Shown piece after piece: positions 54,609 through 63,306 of a stretch of DNA of 64,000 nucleotides. Made by a program: the position numbers and the translations under genes. Every line of letters starts with the position of its first letter. Position 1 is the first letter of the stretch. This DNA is from Flavobacterium sp. WC2421 (GTDB taxonomy: Bacteria > Bacteroidota > Bacteroidia > Flavobacteriales > Flavobacteriaceae): positions 3,209,001-3,273,000 of the forward strand of contig NZ_CP162004.1 in NCBI RefSeq assembly GCF_040822115.1. Direction: 5' to 3'. The notes under the pieces were generated by a model. It ran no database searches. It was not told the DNA's origin and saw only the letters and a program-made list of their open reading frames with translations.

Positions 54609-55463
54609 TTATTCTTTAACCAAATAAATTCCGTCTTCTTTTATTTCAATTAATTTCTCTCTATATAAAGCACCTATCGCCTTCTTGAAAGTTTTTTTAC
54701 TCATTTTCAATACCGTCTTGATATCTTCTGGATGCGAATTATCGGTCAAGCGTAAAAAACCTCTACTCGCTCTTAACTCATCTAGTATTTTATCCGCATT
54801 AGGTTCAATACTTTGATAGCCTTGAATTTGTAGTGCTACATCAATTTTATTGTCAGGACGAATGTTTTTTATGTATCCTCGCATACGATCTCCTGTACGA
54901 ATAGCATCATCATAAACCTCATCTTTATACAACAACCCTTTATGGCGCTCATTAATAATAACGTTAATTCCTAATTCAGTAATGTGTGAAACAATCAAGT
55001 CGACTTCTTCTCCTTTTTCAATAGTCAATTCGTCATTTTTTAAGAATTGATTGGTTTTACTTGAAGCTACTAAACGATTCGTTTTTTCATCCATATAAAG
55101 ATAAACCAAGTAACGTTTTCCTTTTTCCATAGGACGCGCTTGCTCTTTAAATGGAACCAAAATATCTTTTTCCATTCCCCAATCCATAAAAGCACCTATC
55201 TGATTGACATAATTTACACGTAAAAGTGCAAATTCATTCAATAAAATATATGGTTCTAATGTAGTAGCAACAGGGCGTTCTTCATGATCTAAATAAACAA
55301 AAACAATAAGTTCTTCTCCTATTTCAAATTCATTTGGCACATATTTATTAGGTAAAAGCACATCGTGAATTCCCTCTGGATCAGTTTGAGGACTACCCAA
55401 AAATAAACCAACTTGGGTATCACGAAGTATTGTAAGCGTATTGTATTTTCCTATTTCAATCAT
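54609..55463 (-). CDS. S1-type RNA-binding protein, CvfB-like
   Basis: A 284-residue minus-strand protein. Tandem S1-like beta domains are visible (VGLFLGSPQTDPEGIHDVLL, VNYVNQIGAFMDWGMEKDIL, GLLYKDEVYDDAIRTGDRM), and the C-terminal 70 residues are a winged-helix-like domain (TVLKMSKKTFKKAIGALYRE). This is the CvfB layout, linked to RNA binding and virulence gene control in firmicutes. The ATG at 55463 (MIEIGKYNTL) is preferred because the longer start at 55487 falls inside the -7 promoter element. Confidence 0.88.
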   Translation of the reverse strand: MIEIGKYNTLTILRDTQVGLFLGSPQTDPEGIHDVLLPNKYVPNEFEIGEELIVFVYLDHEERPVATTLEPYILLNEFALLRVNYVNQIGAFMDWGMEKDILVPFKEQARPMEKGKRYLVYLYMDEKTNRLVASSKTNQFLKNDELTIEKGEEVDLIVSHITELGINVIINERHKGLLYKDEVYDDAIRTGDRMRGYIKNIRPDNKIDVALQIQGYQSIEPNADKILDELRASRGFLRLTDNSHPEDIKTVLKMSKKTFKKAIGALYREKLIEIKEDGIYLVKE

Positions 55464-55484
55464 TTTATTCAATTTTCTAAGGCG

Positions 55485-55517
55485 CAAAGGTACGAAGTTT
55501 GAAGATGGGATAGCAAA
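55485..55517 (-). promoter_or_regulatory. promoter of the CvfB-like gene
   Basis: Read on the minus strand: TTTG (55517-55514), 21 nt, then TACCTTTG (55492-55485), a perfect TAnnTTTG. It decides the start codon of the gene: translation must begin at 55463, not 55487. Confidence 0.7.
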
Positions 55518-55532
55518 AAATTACTTCACAAA

Positions 55533-55555
55533 AAAAGCGCCTCTAAGGCGCTTTT
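55533..55555 (-). terminator. terminator after the DUF2853 gene
   Basis: AAAAGCGCCT (55533-55542) pairs with AGGCGCTTTT (55546-55555). Upstream A residues give the minus-strand transcript a T tract. Confidence 0.85.
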
Positions 55556-55574
55556 ACATTTTTATATCAATTTA

Positions 55575-55916
55575 CTAATTGTAAACACTTTCTTTTTTAA
55601 AATGAACTGCTAATAAATAATAAACTACTGCTCTGTATTTATTTGCATTTGAGCGACCATACTTTTCAATAACTGCATCAATTCCGGCATCTAAATCCGG
55701 ACCATCTTTAAGACCTAATTTTTTGATTAAAAAGTTATTCTTCACTGTATCCAATTCTGATTGTTGACTTCCTGCAACAGTTGAAGAGTCTTTATTATAG
55801 ATTGAAGGCCCACAACCAATAGTTACTTTTGTCAATAAATCCATATCTGGATTAACTCCGCATTTGTCTTTTAAATCCGCGGCATACTTTACAATTAAAT
55901 CTTCTCTTGCACTCAT
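55575..55916 (-). CDS. DUF2853 family protein
   Basis: A 113-residue, mostly helical protein: SAREDLIVKYAADLKDKCGV, LLTKVTIGCGPSIYNKDSST, FLIKKLGLKDGPDLDAGIDA and a basic end. The composition and the KLGL-x-D block match the DUF2853 family of small conserved proteins, whose function is not known. It lies between menD and the CvfB-like gene on the minus strand, with its own terminator. Confidence 0.85.
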   Translation of the reverse strand: MSAREDLIVKYAADLKDKCGVNPDMDLLTKVTIGCGPSIYNKDSSTVAGSQQSELDTVKNNFLIKKLGLKDGPDLDAGIDAVIEKYGRSNANKYRAVVYYLLAVHFKKESVYN

Positions 55917-56033
55917 AAATAATAGTTTACATTTTTTGTTAATATTCGAATAGACTCAAATTTAAAAAATAAATCTTTATAAACCCATTTAAAGACAAAG
56001 AAAAAAGTGATTTTACATTAAAATAAACTCCCA

Positions 56034-57695
56034 TTAAACTAATTCCTTAAAATATTGAAGTAAAATTCGATCATTATCTAAAGTTGGAGTGAAAATCTCT
56101 AAAATAGACGGTTTTTCATTCTGCTCGTATAAATTACTTAAACTATTTTTTAACGAAGTTTCATCACTGGCGATACTATATTCAAATCCATACATTTTAG
56201 CCAAATGTTCAGCAGTAAGACAATGCGATGTTTCAAAAAAGGTATTAAAAACGGGAGTTTCCTCATGTCCAGGTAAAATTCTAAAAATTCCCCCTCCACC
56301 ATTATTAATCAAAATTATCTTAAAATCCTTAGGAATATAATTATTCCACAACCCATTACTATCATATAAAAAACTAATATCTCCGGTAATAAAGGTAGTT
56401 TGTTTTTTATTGGCAACAGCCGCACCAATAGCCGTAGAAGTACTTCCATCGATTCCACTTGTTCCTCGATTGCAATACACTTCAATCGAAGGATCAATAT
56501 CGATTAATTGTGCATATCGAATGGCAGAGCTATTACTGATTTGTAATTGGCTGTTTTTAGGTAAACTAGGAATTACGGTTTCGAAAACTTTAAAATCTGA
56601 AAAAGGAATTTTAGCTAAATAAAGATTGCTTTTTTGCTTTCGCAAAAGGGTAACTTTTTCTGTTTTTTCAAAATAATCACTGACAACTATTTTGGTAAGT
56701 GGTAAAAACGCATCAAAAAACACATTGGTATCTGCTTCAAAATGCTCCGTTAAAACACCAAAAGTATCGTAAGCCCTTAACGGATCAATATGCCAATGGT
56801 GTTTTGGTTTGTATTTACGTAGAAAGGCTTTAATGCGTTTGGACACAATCATTCCTCCAAAAGTTACTAAAATATCTGGACAAAATTCTTCAAAATCTTC
56901 ATTTGAGAATGGTGTAATAATAGTATCAATATTGTTGATAAAAGAGGGATGATGCAGATTGGAAGTGGTTTCTGTTAAAACAACTACCGAATTGTCATTG
57001 GCCAAAGCCTCTACTGTTCTCTCGTTCAAAACGTTTGGATCATTGACACCTACCAAAACCATTTTCCGATGAGAATTGTTCCAAATAGTTGCGAATTTTG
57101 CTAAATCATCATTAGAAATCGTCTGGGTTTCATTTGCGGAAGCAAAAACATTGACAGCAACTGAAAGTTCAGAAACCGTTTCGTATAAGGGTTCTTCAAA
57201 AGGAGCATTAATATGAACTGGACCTTTTTTATCTATTGCAGTATTTATTGCCGCATTTATTTTTTGATCGTTTTCAGTCGAGGGTCCTTCTTGTAAATTA
57301 GCATTATAAACGGAATGATTTTGGAATACATTTTCTTGACGAATCGTTTGTCCGTCGCCGATATCAATCTTACTCTGTGGACGATCAGCCGAAATTACAA
57401 TCAATGGAATCTGACTGTAAAAAGCTTCCGCAAAAGCAGGGTAATAATTCAACAATGCGGATCCCGAGGTACAAACCAGGGCTACTGGTTGCTTCGTTTG
57501 TTGCGCTATCCCTAGTGCAAAAAAAGCCGCGGAACGTTCATCGGCAATACTATAACATTTAAAAGCTGAATTACTAGCAAAACCAATTGTCAACGGGGCG
57601 TTACGAGAACCTGGAGATATAACTATTGTGGTGATTCCTTTGCCCAAACAAGTTTGAATGATACTTTGAGCTAAAGGTATTTTGGGGTAAATCAT
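56034..57695 (-). CDS. menD: SEPHCHC synthase
   Basis: A thiamine-diphosphate enzyme that joins isochorismate with the succinyl semialdehyde unit from 2-oxoglutarate, the first committed menaquinone step. In 553 residues: TIVISPGSRNAPLTIGF near residue 20, ALVCTSGSALLNYYPAFAEA, SADRPQSKIDIGDGQTIRQ, the VYCNRGTSGIDGSTSTAIGA block near residue 400, and FITGDISFLYDSNGLWN with LINNGGGGIFRIL for TPP and metal. All are MenD marks. It begins with its own -7 element, divergent from a GNAT gene. No menF is next to it. Confidence 0.96.
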   Translation of the reverse strand: MIYPKIPLAQSIIQTCLGKGITTIVISPGSRNAPLTIGFASNSAFKCYSIADERSAAFFALGIAQQTKQPVALVCTSGSALLNYYPAFAEAFYSQIPLIVISADRPQSKIDIGDGQTIRQENVFQNHSVYNANLQEGPSTENDQKINAAINTAIDKKGPVHINAPFEEPLYETVSELSVAVNVFASANETQTISNDDLAKFATIWNNSHRKMVLVGVNDPNVLNERTVEALANDNSVVVLTETTSNLHHPSFINNIDTIITPFSNEDFEEFCPDILVTFGGMIVSKRIKAFLRKYKPKHHWHIDPLRAYDTFGVLTEHFEADTNVFFDAFLPLTKIVVSDYFEKTEKVTLLRKQKSNLYLAKIPFSDFKVFETVIPSLPKNSQLQISNSSAIRYAQLIDIDPSIEVYCNRGTSGIDGSTSTAIGAAVANKKQTTFITGDISFLYDSNGLWNNYIPKDFKIILINNGGGGIFRILPGHEETPVFNTFFETSHCLTAEHLAKMYGFEYSIASDETSLKNSLSNLYEQNEKPSILEIFTPTLDNDRILLQYFKELV

Positions 57696-57757
57696 TAAAA
57701 TTTAGTTTAAAGTTCGAGGTTCAAAAAACAATAAATTGTTTAAATCCTCAATAACAG

Positions 57758-57765
57758 CAAAGTTA
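57758..57765 (-). promoter_or_regulatory. -7 promoter element of menD
   Basis: Minus-strand TAACTTTG is a perfect TAnnTTTG, about 60 nt before the menD ATG. No good -33 element is seen. Confidence 0.45.
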
Positions 57766-57808
57766 CAAACTTGCGTTCTCTTTTTAGTTCGTTTTAGTTG
57801 ATTTTTAT

Positions 57809-57816
57809 TAATTTTG
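57809..57816 (+). promoter_or_regulatory. -7 promoter element of the GNAT gene
   Basis: TAATTTTG matches TAnnTTTG and lies 18 nt before ATG 57835. An upstream in-frame TTG (57814) is inside this element, so ATG 57835 is the real start. Confidence 0.5.
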
Positions 57817-57834
57817 ACAACAAATAATTACTCT

Positions 57835-58332
57835 ATGAAAATCAAGTTAAGAGCTTATAAAACAGAAGACACACAAGCGATATTAGATATCATCAATTAT
57901 AATATTCTGAATTCAACCGCTTTGTATGATTATAACCTCCGAAATTATGATCAACAAAAAGCCATTTTAGAAGACAAAATAGCGAAAAACTTCCCTGTTA
58001 TTGTAGCGGAATTGAATGGTGTAGTCACTGGTTTTGGGATGTATAGCGAGTTTCGATTTCGCGAAGCATATAAATTCACTGTAGAGCATTCTGTGTATGT
58101 GAATAATGACTTCCATGGTCAAGGAATTGGAAAAATATTGCTTCAGGAATTAATCGAACTGGCTAAAAAACAAGGTTTACACACTATGATTGCCGTTATT
58201 GATGCCGAAAATCAAAGTAGCGTAGACTTTCACGAAAAATTTGGTTTCAAAACAGTAGGAATAATAAAAGAATCAGGATTTAAATTTGACCGTTGGTTAC
58301 ATTCTGTTTTTATGCAGTTGATTTTAGAATAA
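57835..58332 (+). CDS. GNAT N-acetyltransferase (PAT/bar-like)
   Basis: A 165-residue acetyltransferase. It begins MKIKLRAYKTEDTQAILDII, carries the acetyl-CoA loop HSVYVNNDFHGQGIGKILLQ near residue 85, then MIAVIDAENQSSVDFHEKFG and FKTVGIIKESGFKFDRWLHS. The end resembles phosphinothricin-type acetyltransferases, which acetylate small amino compounds. The substrate is not known. It is divergent from menD and convergent with the peroxidase gene. Confidence 0.88.
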   Translation: MKIKLRAYKTEDTQAILDIINYNILNSTALYDYNLRNYDQQKAILEDKIAKNFPVIVAELNGVVTGFGMYSEFRFREAYKFTVEHSVYVNNDFHGQGIGKILLQELIELAKKQGLHTMIAVIDAENQSSVDFHEKFGFKTVGIIKESGFKFDRWLHSVFMQLILE

Positions 58333-58336
58333 AAAA

Positions 58337-58380
58337 AAAGCTAATTCACTATTTGGATATCCAAATAGTGAATTAGCTTT
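58337..58380. terminator. 44-bp perfect palindrome acting as a bidirectional terminator
   Basis: Each half is 22 nt and the two pair without a mismatch around GGATATCC. A run of A before it and a T tract after it (from 58387) give both the plus-strand GNAT gene and the minus-strand peroxidase gene a terminator. Confidence 0.85.
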
Positions 58381-58399
58381 AACTCTATTTTTTTTATTA

Positions 58400-58987
58400 T
58401 TAGGCTTTAATCCAATTGATAACAGAAGCATCTGTTGGTAACGTTTTTGGAGAAATTACTTTTTCAAGTTCCCCTTTTTCATTTATTAGATATTTTTGAA
58501 AATTCCATTCTACATCAGAATCCTGCAATCCATTTTTAGATTTTTGTGTCAAAAACTGATACATAGCACACATATCATCACCTTTTACGGATACTTTGTC
58601 CATCATAGGAAAAGTTACTCCATAATTTAATTGGCAAAAAGAGGCAATTTCTTCATTTGTTCCTGGCTCTTGTGAAGCAAAATTATTTGCAGGAAAACCA
58701 ACAATTACAAATCCTTTATCCTTGTATTCTTTATAAATAGCTTCCAAGTCTTTGTACTGTGGTGTCAATCCACATTTTGAAGCCGTATTTACAATCATTA
58801 CCTTTTTTCCTTTCAAAGAGGCAAAATCAAAAGTATTTCCTGATAAATCTTCTACCTTAAACTGGTAAATGTTTTGTTTTTCCATAGCCATTTCGGTTTT
58901 GTTTTTATCTGCTTTTTTGCTTTGAGCTTCATTTTTGCAACTAAAAAGTAATAGTGCTGAACAAGCTATAAATAATAGGTTTTTCAT
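58400..58987 (-). CDS. glutathione peroxidase-family lipoprotein
   Basis: A cysteine-type thiol peroxidase of the GPx family, 195 residues. It has a lipobox (LLFSC at about residues 11-15), so it is probably held in the envelope. Active-site blocks are NTASKCGLTPQYKDLE with the peroxidatic Cys, VGFPANNFASQEPGTNEEI with the Gln, and WNFQKYLI with the Trp and Asn. The ATG at 58987 is preferred over one at 59014 because it gives the lipoprotein signal. The reductant is more likely thioredoxin than glutathione in this class. Confidence 0.92.
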   Translation of the reverse strand: MKNLLFIACSALLLFSCKNEAQSKKADKNKTEMAMEKQNIYQFKVEDLSGNTFDFASLKGKKVMIVNTASKCGLTPQYKDLEAIYKEYKDKGFVIVGFPANNFASQEPGTNEEIASFCQLNYGVTFPMMDKVSVKGDDMCAMYQFLTQKSKNGLQDSDVEWNFQKYLINEKGELEKVISPKTLPTDASVINWIKA

Positions 58988-59070
58988 ATTTAAATTTTTT
59001 ATAAAAATAAACAAATTGTATTTAGAATAGTTCGTATTAACTTTTTATTAATAATGAACAACTGTTAAAA

Positions 59071-59105
59071 AAAACCTAGTGCCAAACAAAAAAACACTAG
59101 GTTTT
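59071..59105 (-). terminator. terminator after the TonB receptor gene
   Basis: AAAACCTAGTG (59071-59081) pairs with CACTAGGTTTT (59095-59105), and the A run before it gives the minus-strand transcript a T tract. Confidence 0.85.
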
Positions 59106-59138
59106 CCAACCAAAAACAAACTATCACTTTTATTATTA

Positions 59139-61352
59139 TTAGAATGCATAAGTAATCTTTCCTTTCATATAAAACGGTGTTCCAGGGGTAAAGTGAATTT
59201 CTTCTACACTATTGGGCTCGTTTTGTAATCTTGATTCTGTTGCAAACTGTGTTTCGTTCCATTTTGAATTCAATATATTCTCAATAGACACCCCAAAAGT
59301 CACCTTGCTATAGGTATAGTTTATATTGAAATCTGCTATAGCATATCCTTTTGCCACTATAGAATTATCTTCATTGGCAGGGCGACTTTTTAAATAACGA
59401 TACCTCACTCCTCCCGAAAATCCGTTCCATTTTTGAAAACTCAATCCACCAGTAGAGGTGAAATCTGGAGCCAATGGAATGTAATCTTGACCTTTCGGCT
59501 CATCAATACTTCGAGCATAAGTATAATTTGCATCAGCATCAAAATACAAATAGTCATTTAGCTGATAACGCAAACCTAAATCGACTCCCATGCGTTTTGA
59601 TTTCCCGCTTGGTTCAATGATTCCAGCATCACCCACATAAACAAATTCTTGTTCTAAATACAAATACCACAAAGCAGAATTCACAATTAGTTTAGGAAAT
59701 GGTTTCCAAATGGTACCAATATCAGTACCAATAGCTGTTGGTAGAATTTCTTTTCCATTATTTTGAACCACAACGCGTGTATCATTAGAATGAAAACCAA
59801 TACCCGATTTTACAAAAAACTGCAAATCATTATTTTGAGAATAGATAAAATTCAACTTTGGCGAAATTTTCACTTCCGTTTCTAACTGTGTTTTATAAAT
59901 TGCAGCTAATTTATCTTGGTAATTGAATTTAAAATAGTCTAAACGTACGGCTGGATTGATTAGCAGTTTTCCGAATTTAATTTCTGAATTTAAATACGTA
60001 AACCCATTTGCTTCATCAATATCACCTAATTTTATTCTTTCTAATGTTGTACTTCTATTTAAAGTATGTGACAATTCGGTATCCGTTGTTGCATCGGCAC
60101 GAAAACCTACACCCAACTGAAACAATACATCCCAATCGCTACTTTTTAGTTTTTTGTTTAACTCTGCATTCATACCGTAAATATTTCTGTTTTCTTTTTG
60201 TCTAATTTGATCTCCATTGATAGGATCATCTAAGAAAAAAGTAAAGTTAGAATACAATTCAAATTCATACTTAGAATAAAAAGCATTTGCTTTCAAAAAC
60301 GTATTTTCATCAATGGGTTTACTTAATGTCGCAATGATATTAGTTCTTGCCGTAGTTCCGCCCTCCGTATCATCAACTGATCCAAATCTAGAAATAGTAC
60401 CGTTATCTACCAATCGTTGTGGTATTTGGCCACTAGCATCCCACTTACTGGAAAAACGGGAAGCAGAAATAGAAAATTTACTATTATCATCTAATATAGC
60501 TGAATATTTTCCTAACAGATTGACCCTATTAAAATTTTGGGGGGAATCAAATGGGCCATCTGTTAGAATATATTCAGTAGCTAGATAGGCGGATTGTTTT
60601 TTTTGTTTACCCAATAAGTTGAATAAACCTACTGTTCTTAGTGTATTAAACTGGCCCGCTTCGACACTGATGCTACTTTTGTCTAATTTTTCTTTAGTTT
60701 GGAAGGCAACGTATCCTGCGGTTGCAAAATCCCCTTTGTCCGCATAATACGTGCCTTTTCCAAAATCTATTTTTTCTACTGTTTCAGGAATCACAAAATG
60801 CAAATCGGCATAACCTTGCCCATGCGCATGCGAAACCATATTTACTGGCATACCATCTACCGAAATGGCAATATCAGTACCATGATCAATGTCAAAACCT
60901 CTCAAGAATATTTGTTCAGCCTTCCCTCCACCAGCATGTTGTCCTATGAATAATCCAGGTACTTTTCTAAGAATTTCTTGAGAAGAATTCACTGGAGTAG
61001 TTTGCAAATCTATTTTTGAAATAACATTCATCGCTGATAACTTTTGCTGAATAACAATTTCATTCAGTCTAAAAATATCATCTCCCAATACGATTCTAAT
61101 TTCAGAGTTGGTAATGGTATAATTCTGTTTTTTATAACCCAATGCGCTAATCTTTAAGACATCTGCCAATACCGTTTTATCAATACTAAACATTCCTAAT
61201 TCATTCGTATGTGCATGACTTTCTGAATTTGTATTTACTACATATGCGTTCTCTATTGGGTTACCAAATTCATCAACTATAGTTCCTTTTTGAACTTGAC
61301 TGTGGGATACTAATCCAGTTATAGACAGTAGAAGTGCTAAAAAATATCTCAT
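59139..61352 (-). CDS. TonB-dependent receptor
   Basis: A 737-residue outer-membrane active transporter. The signal peptide ends near residue 18. A carboxypeptidase-regulatory-like domain follows (VQKGTIVDEFGNPIENAYVV), then the plug (LRKVPGLFIGQHAGGGKAEQ, FLRGFDIDHGTDIAISVDGM, VSHAHGQGYADLHFVIPE), and a 22-strand-type barrel that ends in KGKITYAF. Histidines cluster at SHAHTNE and SHAHGQG, which might bind a metal, but this is inference. It is the last gene of an operon with two DUF4331 proteins and a TPR lipoprotein. Confidence 0.93.
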   Translation of the reverse strand: MRYFLALLLSITGLVSHSQVQKGTIVDEFGNPIENAYVVNTNSESHAHTNELGMFSIDKTVLADVLKISALGYKKQNYTITNSEIRIVLGDDIFRLNEIVIQQKLSAMNVISKIDLQTTPVNSSQEILRKVPGLFIGQHAGGGKAEQIFLRGFDIDHGTDIAISVDGMPVNMVSHAHGQGYADLHFVIPETVEKIDFGKGTYYADKGDFATAGYVAFQTKEKLDKSSISVEAGQFNTLRTVGLFNLLGKQKKQSAYLATEYILTDGPFDSPQNFNRVNLLGKYSAILDDNSKFSISASRFSSKWDASGQIPQRLVDNGTISRFGSVDDTEGGTTARTNIIATLSKPIDENTFLKANAFYSKYEFELYSNFTFFLDDPINGDQIRQKENRNIYGMNAELNKKLKSSDWDVLFQLGVGFRADATTDTELSHTLNRSTTLERIKLGDIDEANGFTYLNSEIKFGKLLINPAVRLDYFKFNYQDKLAAIYKTQLETEVKISPKLNFIYSQNNDLQFFVKSGIGFHSNDTRVVVQNNGKEILPTAIGTDIGTIWKPFPKLIVNSALWYLYLEQEFVYVGDAGIIEPSGKSKRMGVDLGLRYQLNDYLYFDADANYTYARSIDEPKGQDYIPLAPDFTSTGGLSFQKWNGFSGGVRYRYLKSRPANEDNSIVAKGYAIADFNINYTYSKVTFGVSIENILNSKWNETQFATESRLQNEPNSVEEIHFTPGTPFYMKGKITYAF

Positions 61353-61357
61353 CTGTT

Positions 61358-62653
61358 TTATAATTGATTTACCTTTTTTTCAAAATTGGGTCCCAATTCA
61401 TATATACTAGAAAGCAATTCATTTTTTATAGGAGCTACTTTTTGAGTGTCATTATTCGCTTTGTAAATCATAGCCAAATGGTATTGGACATTAGGTTCAA
61501 AAGATTTTCCTAGTACATGTTCTTTAGCAATTTCTAAAGCTTTTTCCTGCTGCCCCATGTTTAAATAAGACCAAGCCAATAAGTCATATGAATCTGGTGT
61601 AGGTCGATGATCTACTTCAATTTTTGCAATTTCTAATGCTTTTGCAGCATTTGCTTGATCGTCGGCATAAATTAAAGTATTGTACTTATTATACATTGCA
61701 CCATAATTAGTAGCATTCAACATATCGAAATACGCTTTTTTATTTAGATCAGCTTCTTTTTTATCACCTTCAAATTGAGCAATTTGAGCTTTCAATAAAA
61801 AGAAATCTGGGGCATTATGTGTAATTTCAATAGCTTCCACAATTCTTTTTGCTTCGGTTGTATTTCTTTCATGAGAAAATACAATCCAAGCAATTCCTTT
61901 TAAAGCATAGGAATAATTGGGATCTATTGCTAATGTTTTTAAATAACTATCATATGATTCCTGGATCATTCCGGCATGACCGTAAAAATCTCCAAGATTT
62001 GAATAAGACCATATTTTTAGTGTTTTATTGTCTTCTTTTTCTGCTATATCTCTTGCTTTTTCCATGAAAGTAATAGCGGTTTTCAAATCGCCTTTATGGT
62101 CATTCCATTTCGCTAAGCGAATCAAATAATCATAATCATTCATGTCTTTTAAAGCATTCAAATTTGTTAATGCTTCAGGAAAATTCCCTAATTCCATTTG
62201 AACATCAAAAAGTAATTTTTGAGTTTCGTTACGTCCTTCACCAATGGCAAATGCTTTATTGGCCAAAACTAACGCTTCTTTAAAGCGATGTTGTGCAATA
62301 TAATTTCTTCCTAAAGACCGTAAAGTTGAAACTTTTGAATAGTTATTTGCTTCATTTGATTGGATCAATAAATCTTCGGTTTTATATAAGTTTTTTATAT
62401 CACCATTATATTCAAAAAGGGTAGCATATTTTGATGCAATTACATCTAAAAATGTTTTTTGATTTGGTGCTACATCATATTTAGATTGCCAAAATTCAAT
62501 TTCTTTATTTGCAAAATCTATTGATTCATTTCCTGTAATATGCAAGTATTTATTGTAGTCAGCGGCTTTTGTAATTTGAGTTGTTTTATTATCGCAAGCA
62601 AAAATAAAAAGGATTGTAAAAACAAAAATGGGGATTAATTTATACGTTTTCAT
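61358..62653 (-). CDS. TPR-repeat lipoprotein
   Basis: A 431-residue minus-strand protein with lipobox IFAC at about residues 17-20. The rest is a series of tetratricopeptide repeats: NYIAQHRFKEALVLANKAFA, QMELGNFPEALTNLNALK, SNLGDFYGHAGMIQESYDSY, LKTLAIDPNYSYALKGIAWI and LLAWSYLNMGQQEKALEIAK. It is probably a scaffold on a membrane surface. It ends 5 bp before the TonB receptor start, so the two are co-transcribed and likely work together. Confidence 0.88.
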   Translation of the reverse strand: MKTYKLIPIFVFTILFIFACDNKTTQITKAADYNKYLHITGNESIDFANKEIEFWQSKYDVAPNQKTFLDVIASKYATLFEYNGDIKNLYKTEDLLIQSNEANNYSKVSTLRSLGRNYIAQHRFKEALVLANKAFAIGEGRNETQKLLFDVQMELGNFPEALTNLNALKDMNDYDYLIRLAKWNDHKGDLKTAITFMEKARDIAEKEDNKTLKIWSYSNLGDFYGHAGMIQESYDSYLKTLAIDPNYSYALKGIAWIVFSHERNTTEAKRIVEAIEITHNAPDFFLLKAQIAQFEGDKKEADLNKKAYFDMLNATNYGAMYNKYNTLIYADDQANAAKALEIAKIEVDHRPTPDSYDLLAWSYLNMGQQEKALEIAKEHVLGKSFEPNVQYHLAMIYKANNDTQKVAPIKNELLSSIYELGPNFEKKVNQL

Positions 62654-62681
62654 AATCTATTGTTTGTTATTCATTATTAAA

Positions 62682-62720
62682 AAAAACAGAGTACTTAATT
62701 TATAAAAGCACTCTGTTTTT
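62682..62720 (-). terminator. terminator or attenuator between the DUF4331 and TPR genes
   Basis: AAAAACAGAGT (62682-62692) pairs with ACTCTGTTTTT (62710-62720). It lies directly after the stop of the second DUF4331 gene, so it may reduce expression of the TPR and TonB genes relative to the DUF4331 genes. Confidence 0.75.
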
Positions 62721-62730
62721 TTGTTTTCTA

Positions 62731-63279
62731 TTACCAAGCAGCTGCTAAGTAAGGGAATGAAGCTGTAAATGGTTTATCATTTGCATCCACGTGATCAGAA
62801 GTAAGTCCAGAGTTAGCTGCACCATTTGTACCTCCAAAGATCAATATCAATTCTACATCAATAACGTCATCAGCCAATGCTCTACCTGTTAAAACATTTG
62901 TTCCATCGAAGAACGTAGTTTTACCAGTAGTTTTTACGTTTAAAACATCTGTTGCTAGTACTCCAGTAAATTGAGCAGCTGTTAAACCTAATGCATTAGT
63001 TGTAAATGCAGGGTTTAAAGCCATTAATCTAGATTGAAAAATAGATTGGTATTTTGCTCCCATTGCAGAAGGAATGGCTGCATTAAAATCGTCTTTAGGT
63101 TGACCTGAAGCGATAAAAACAGTATTTATTGCTGGTCTAGCCATTTGATCTTGTTGTACATATGTTCCTGAGAAGTCGGCACTTGCCATAGGATCATTAT
63201 TATCGTCTTTGTTACAGCTTACTGTAGCTACTGCACATACAAGTGCAAAAGTTATGATTTTGAATTTATTTGATTTCAT
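62731..63279 (-). CDS. DUF4331-type lipoprotein, C-terminal half
   Basis: A 182-residue protein with lipobox VSC near residue 22. The mature part reads QQDQMARPAINTVFIASGQP, DDFNAAIPSAMGAKYQSIFQ, GKTTFFDGTNVLTGRALADD and VDANDKPFTASFPYLA, which is the layout of the C-terminal half of DUF4331 proteins. The ATG at 63279 is used because the longer start at 63288 is a TTG. It follows the other half-size DUF4331 gene by 27 bp. Function unknown. Confidence 0.8.
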   Translation of the reverse strand: MKSNKFKIITFALVCAVATVSCNKDDNNDPMASADFSGTYVQQDQMARPAINTVFIASGQPKDDFNAAIPSAMGAKYQSIFQSRLMALNPAFTTNALGLTAAQFTGVLATDVLNVKTTGKTTFFDGTNVLTGRALADDVIDVELILIFGGTNGAANSGLTSDHVDANDKPFTASFPYLAAAW

Positions 63280-63306
63280 AATTTTCAATTTTTAAAATAA
63301 AATTTA

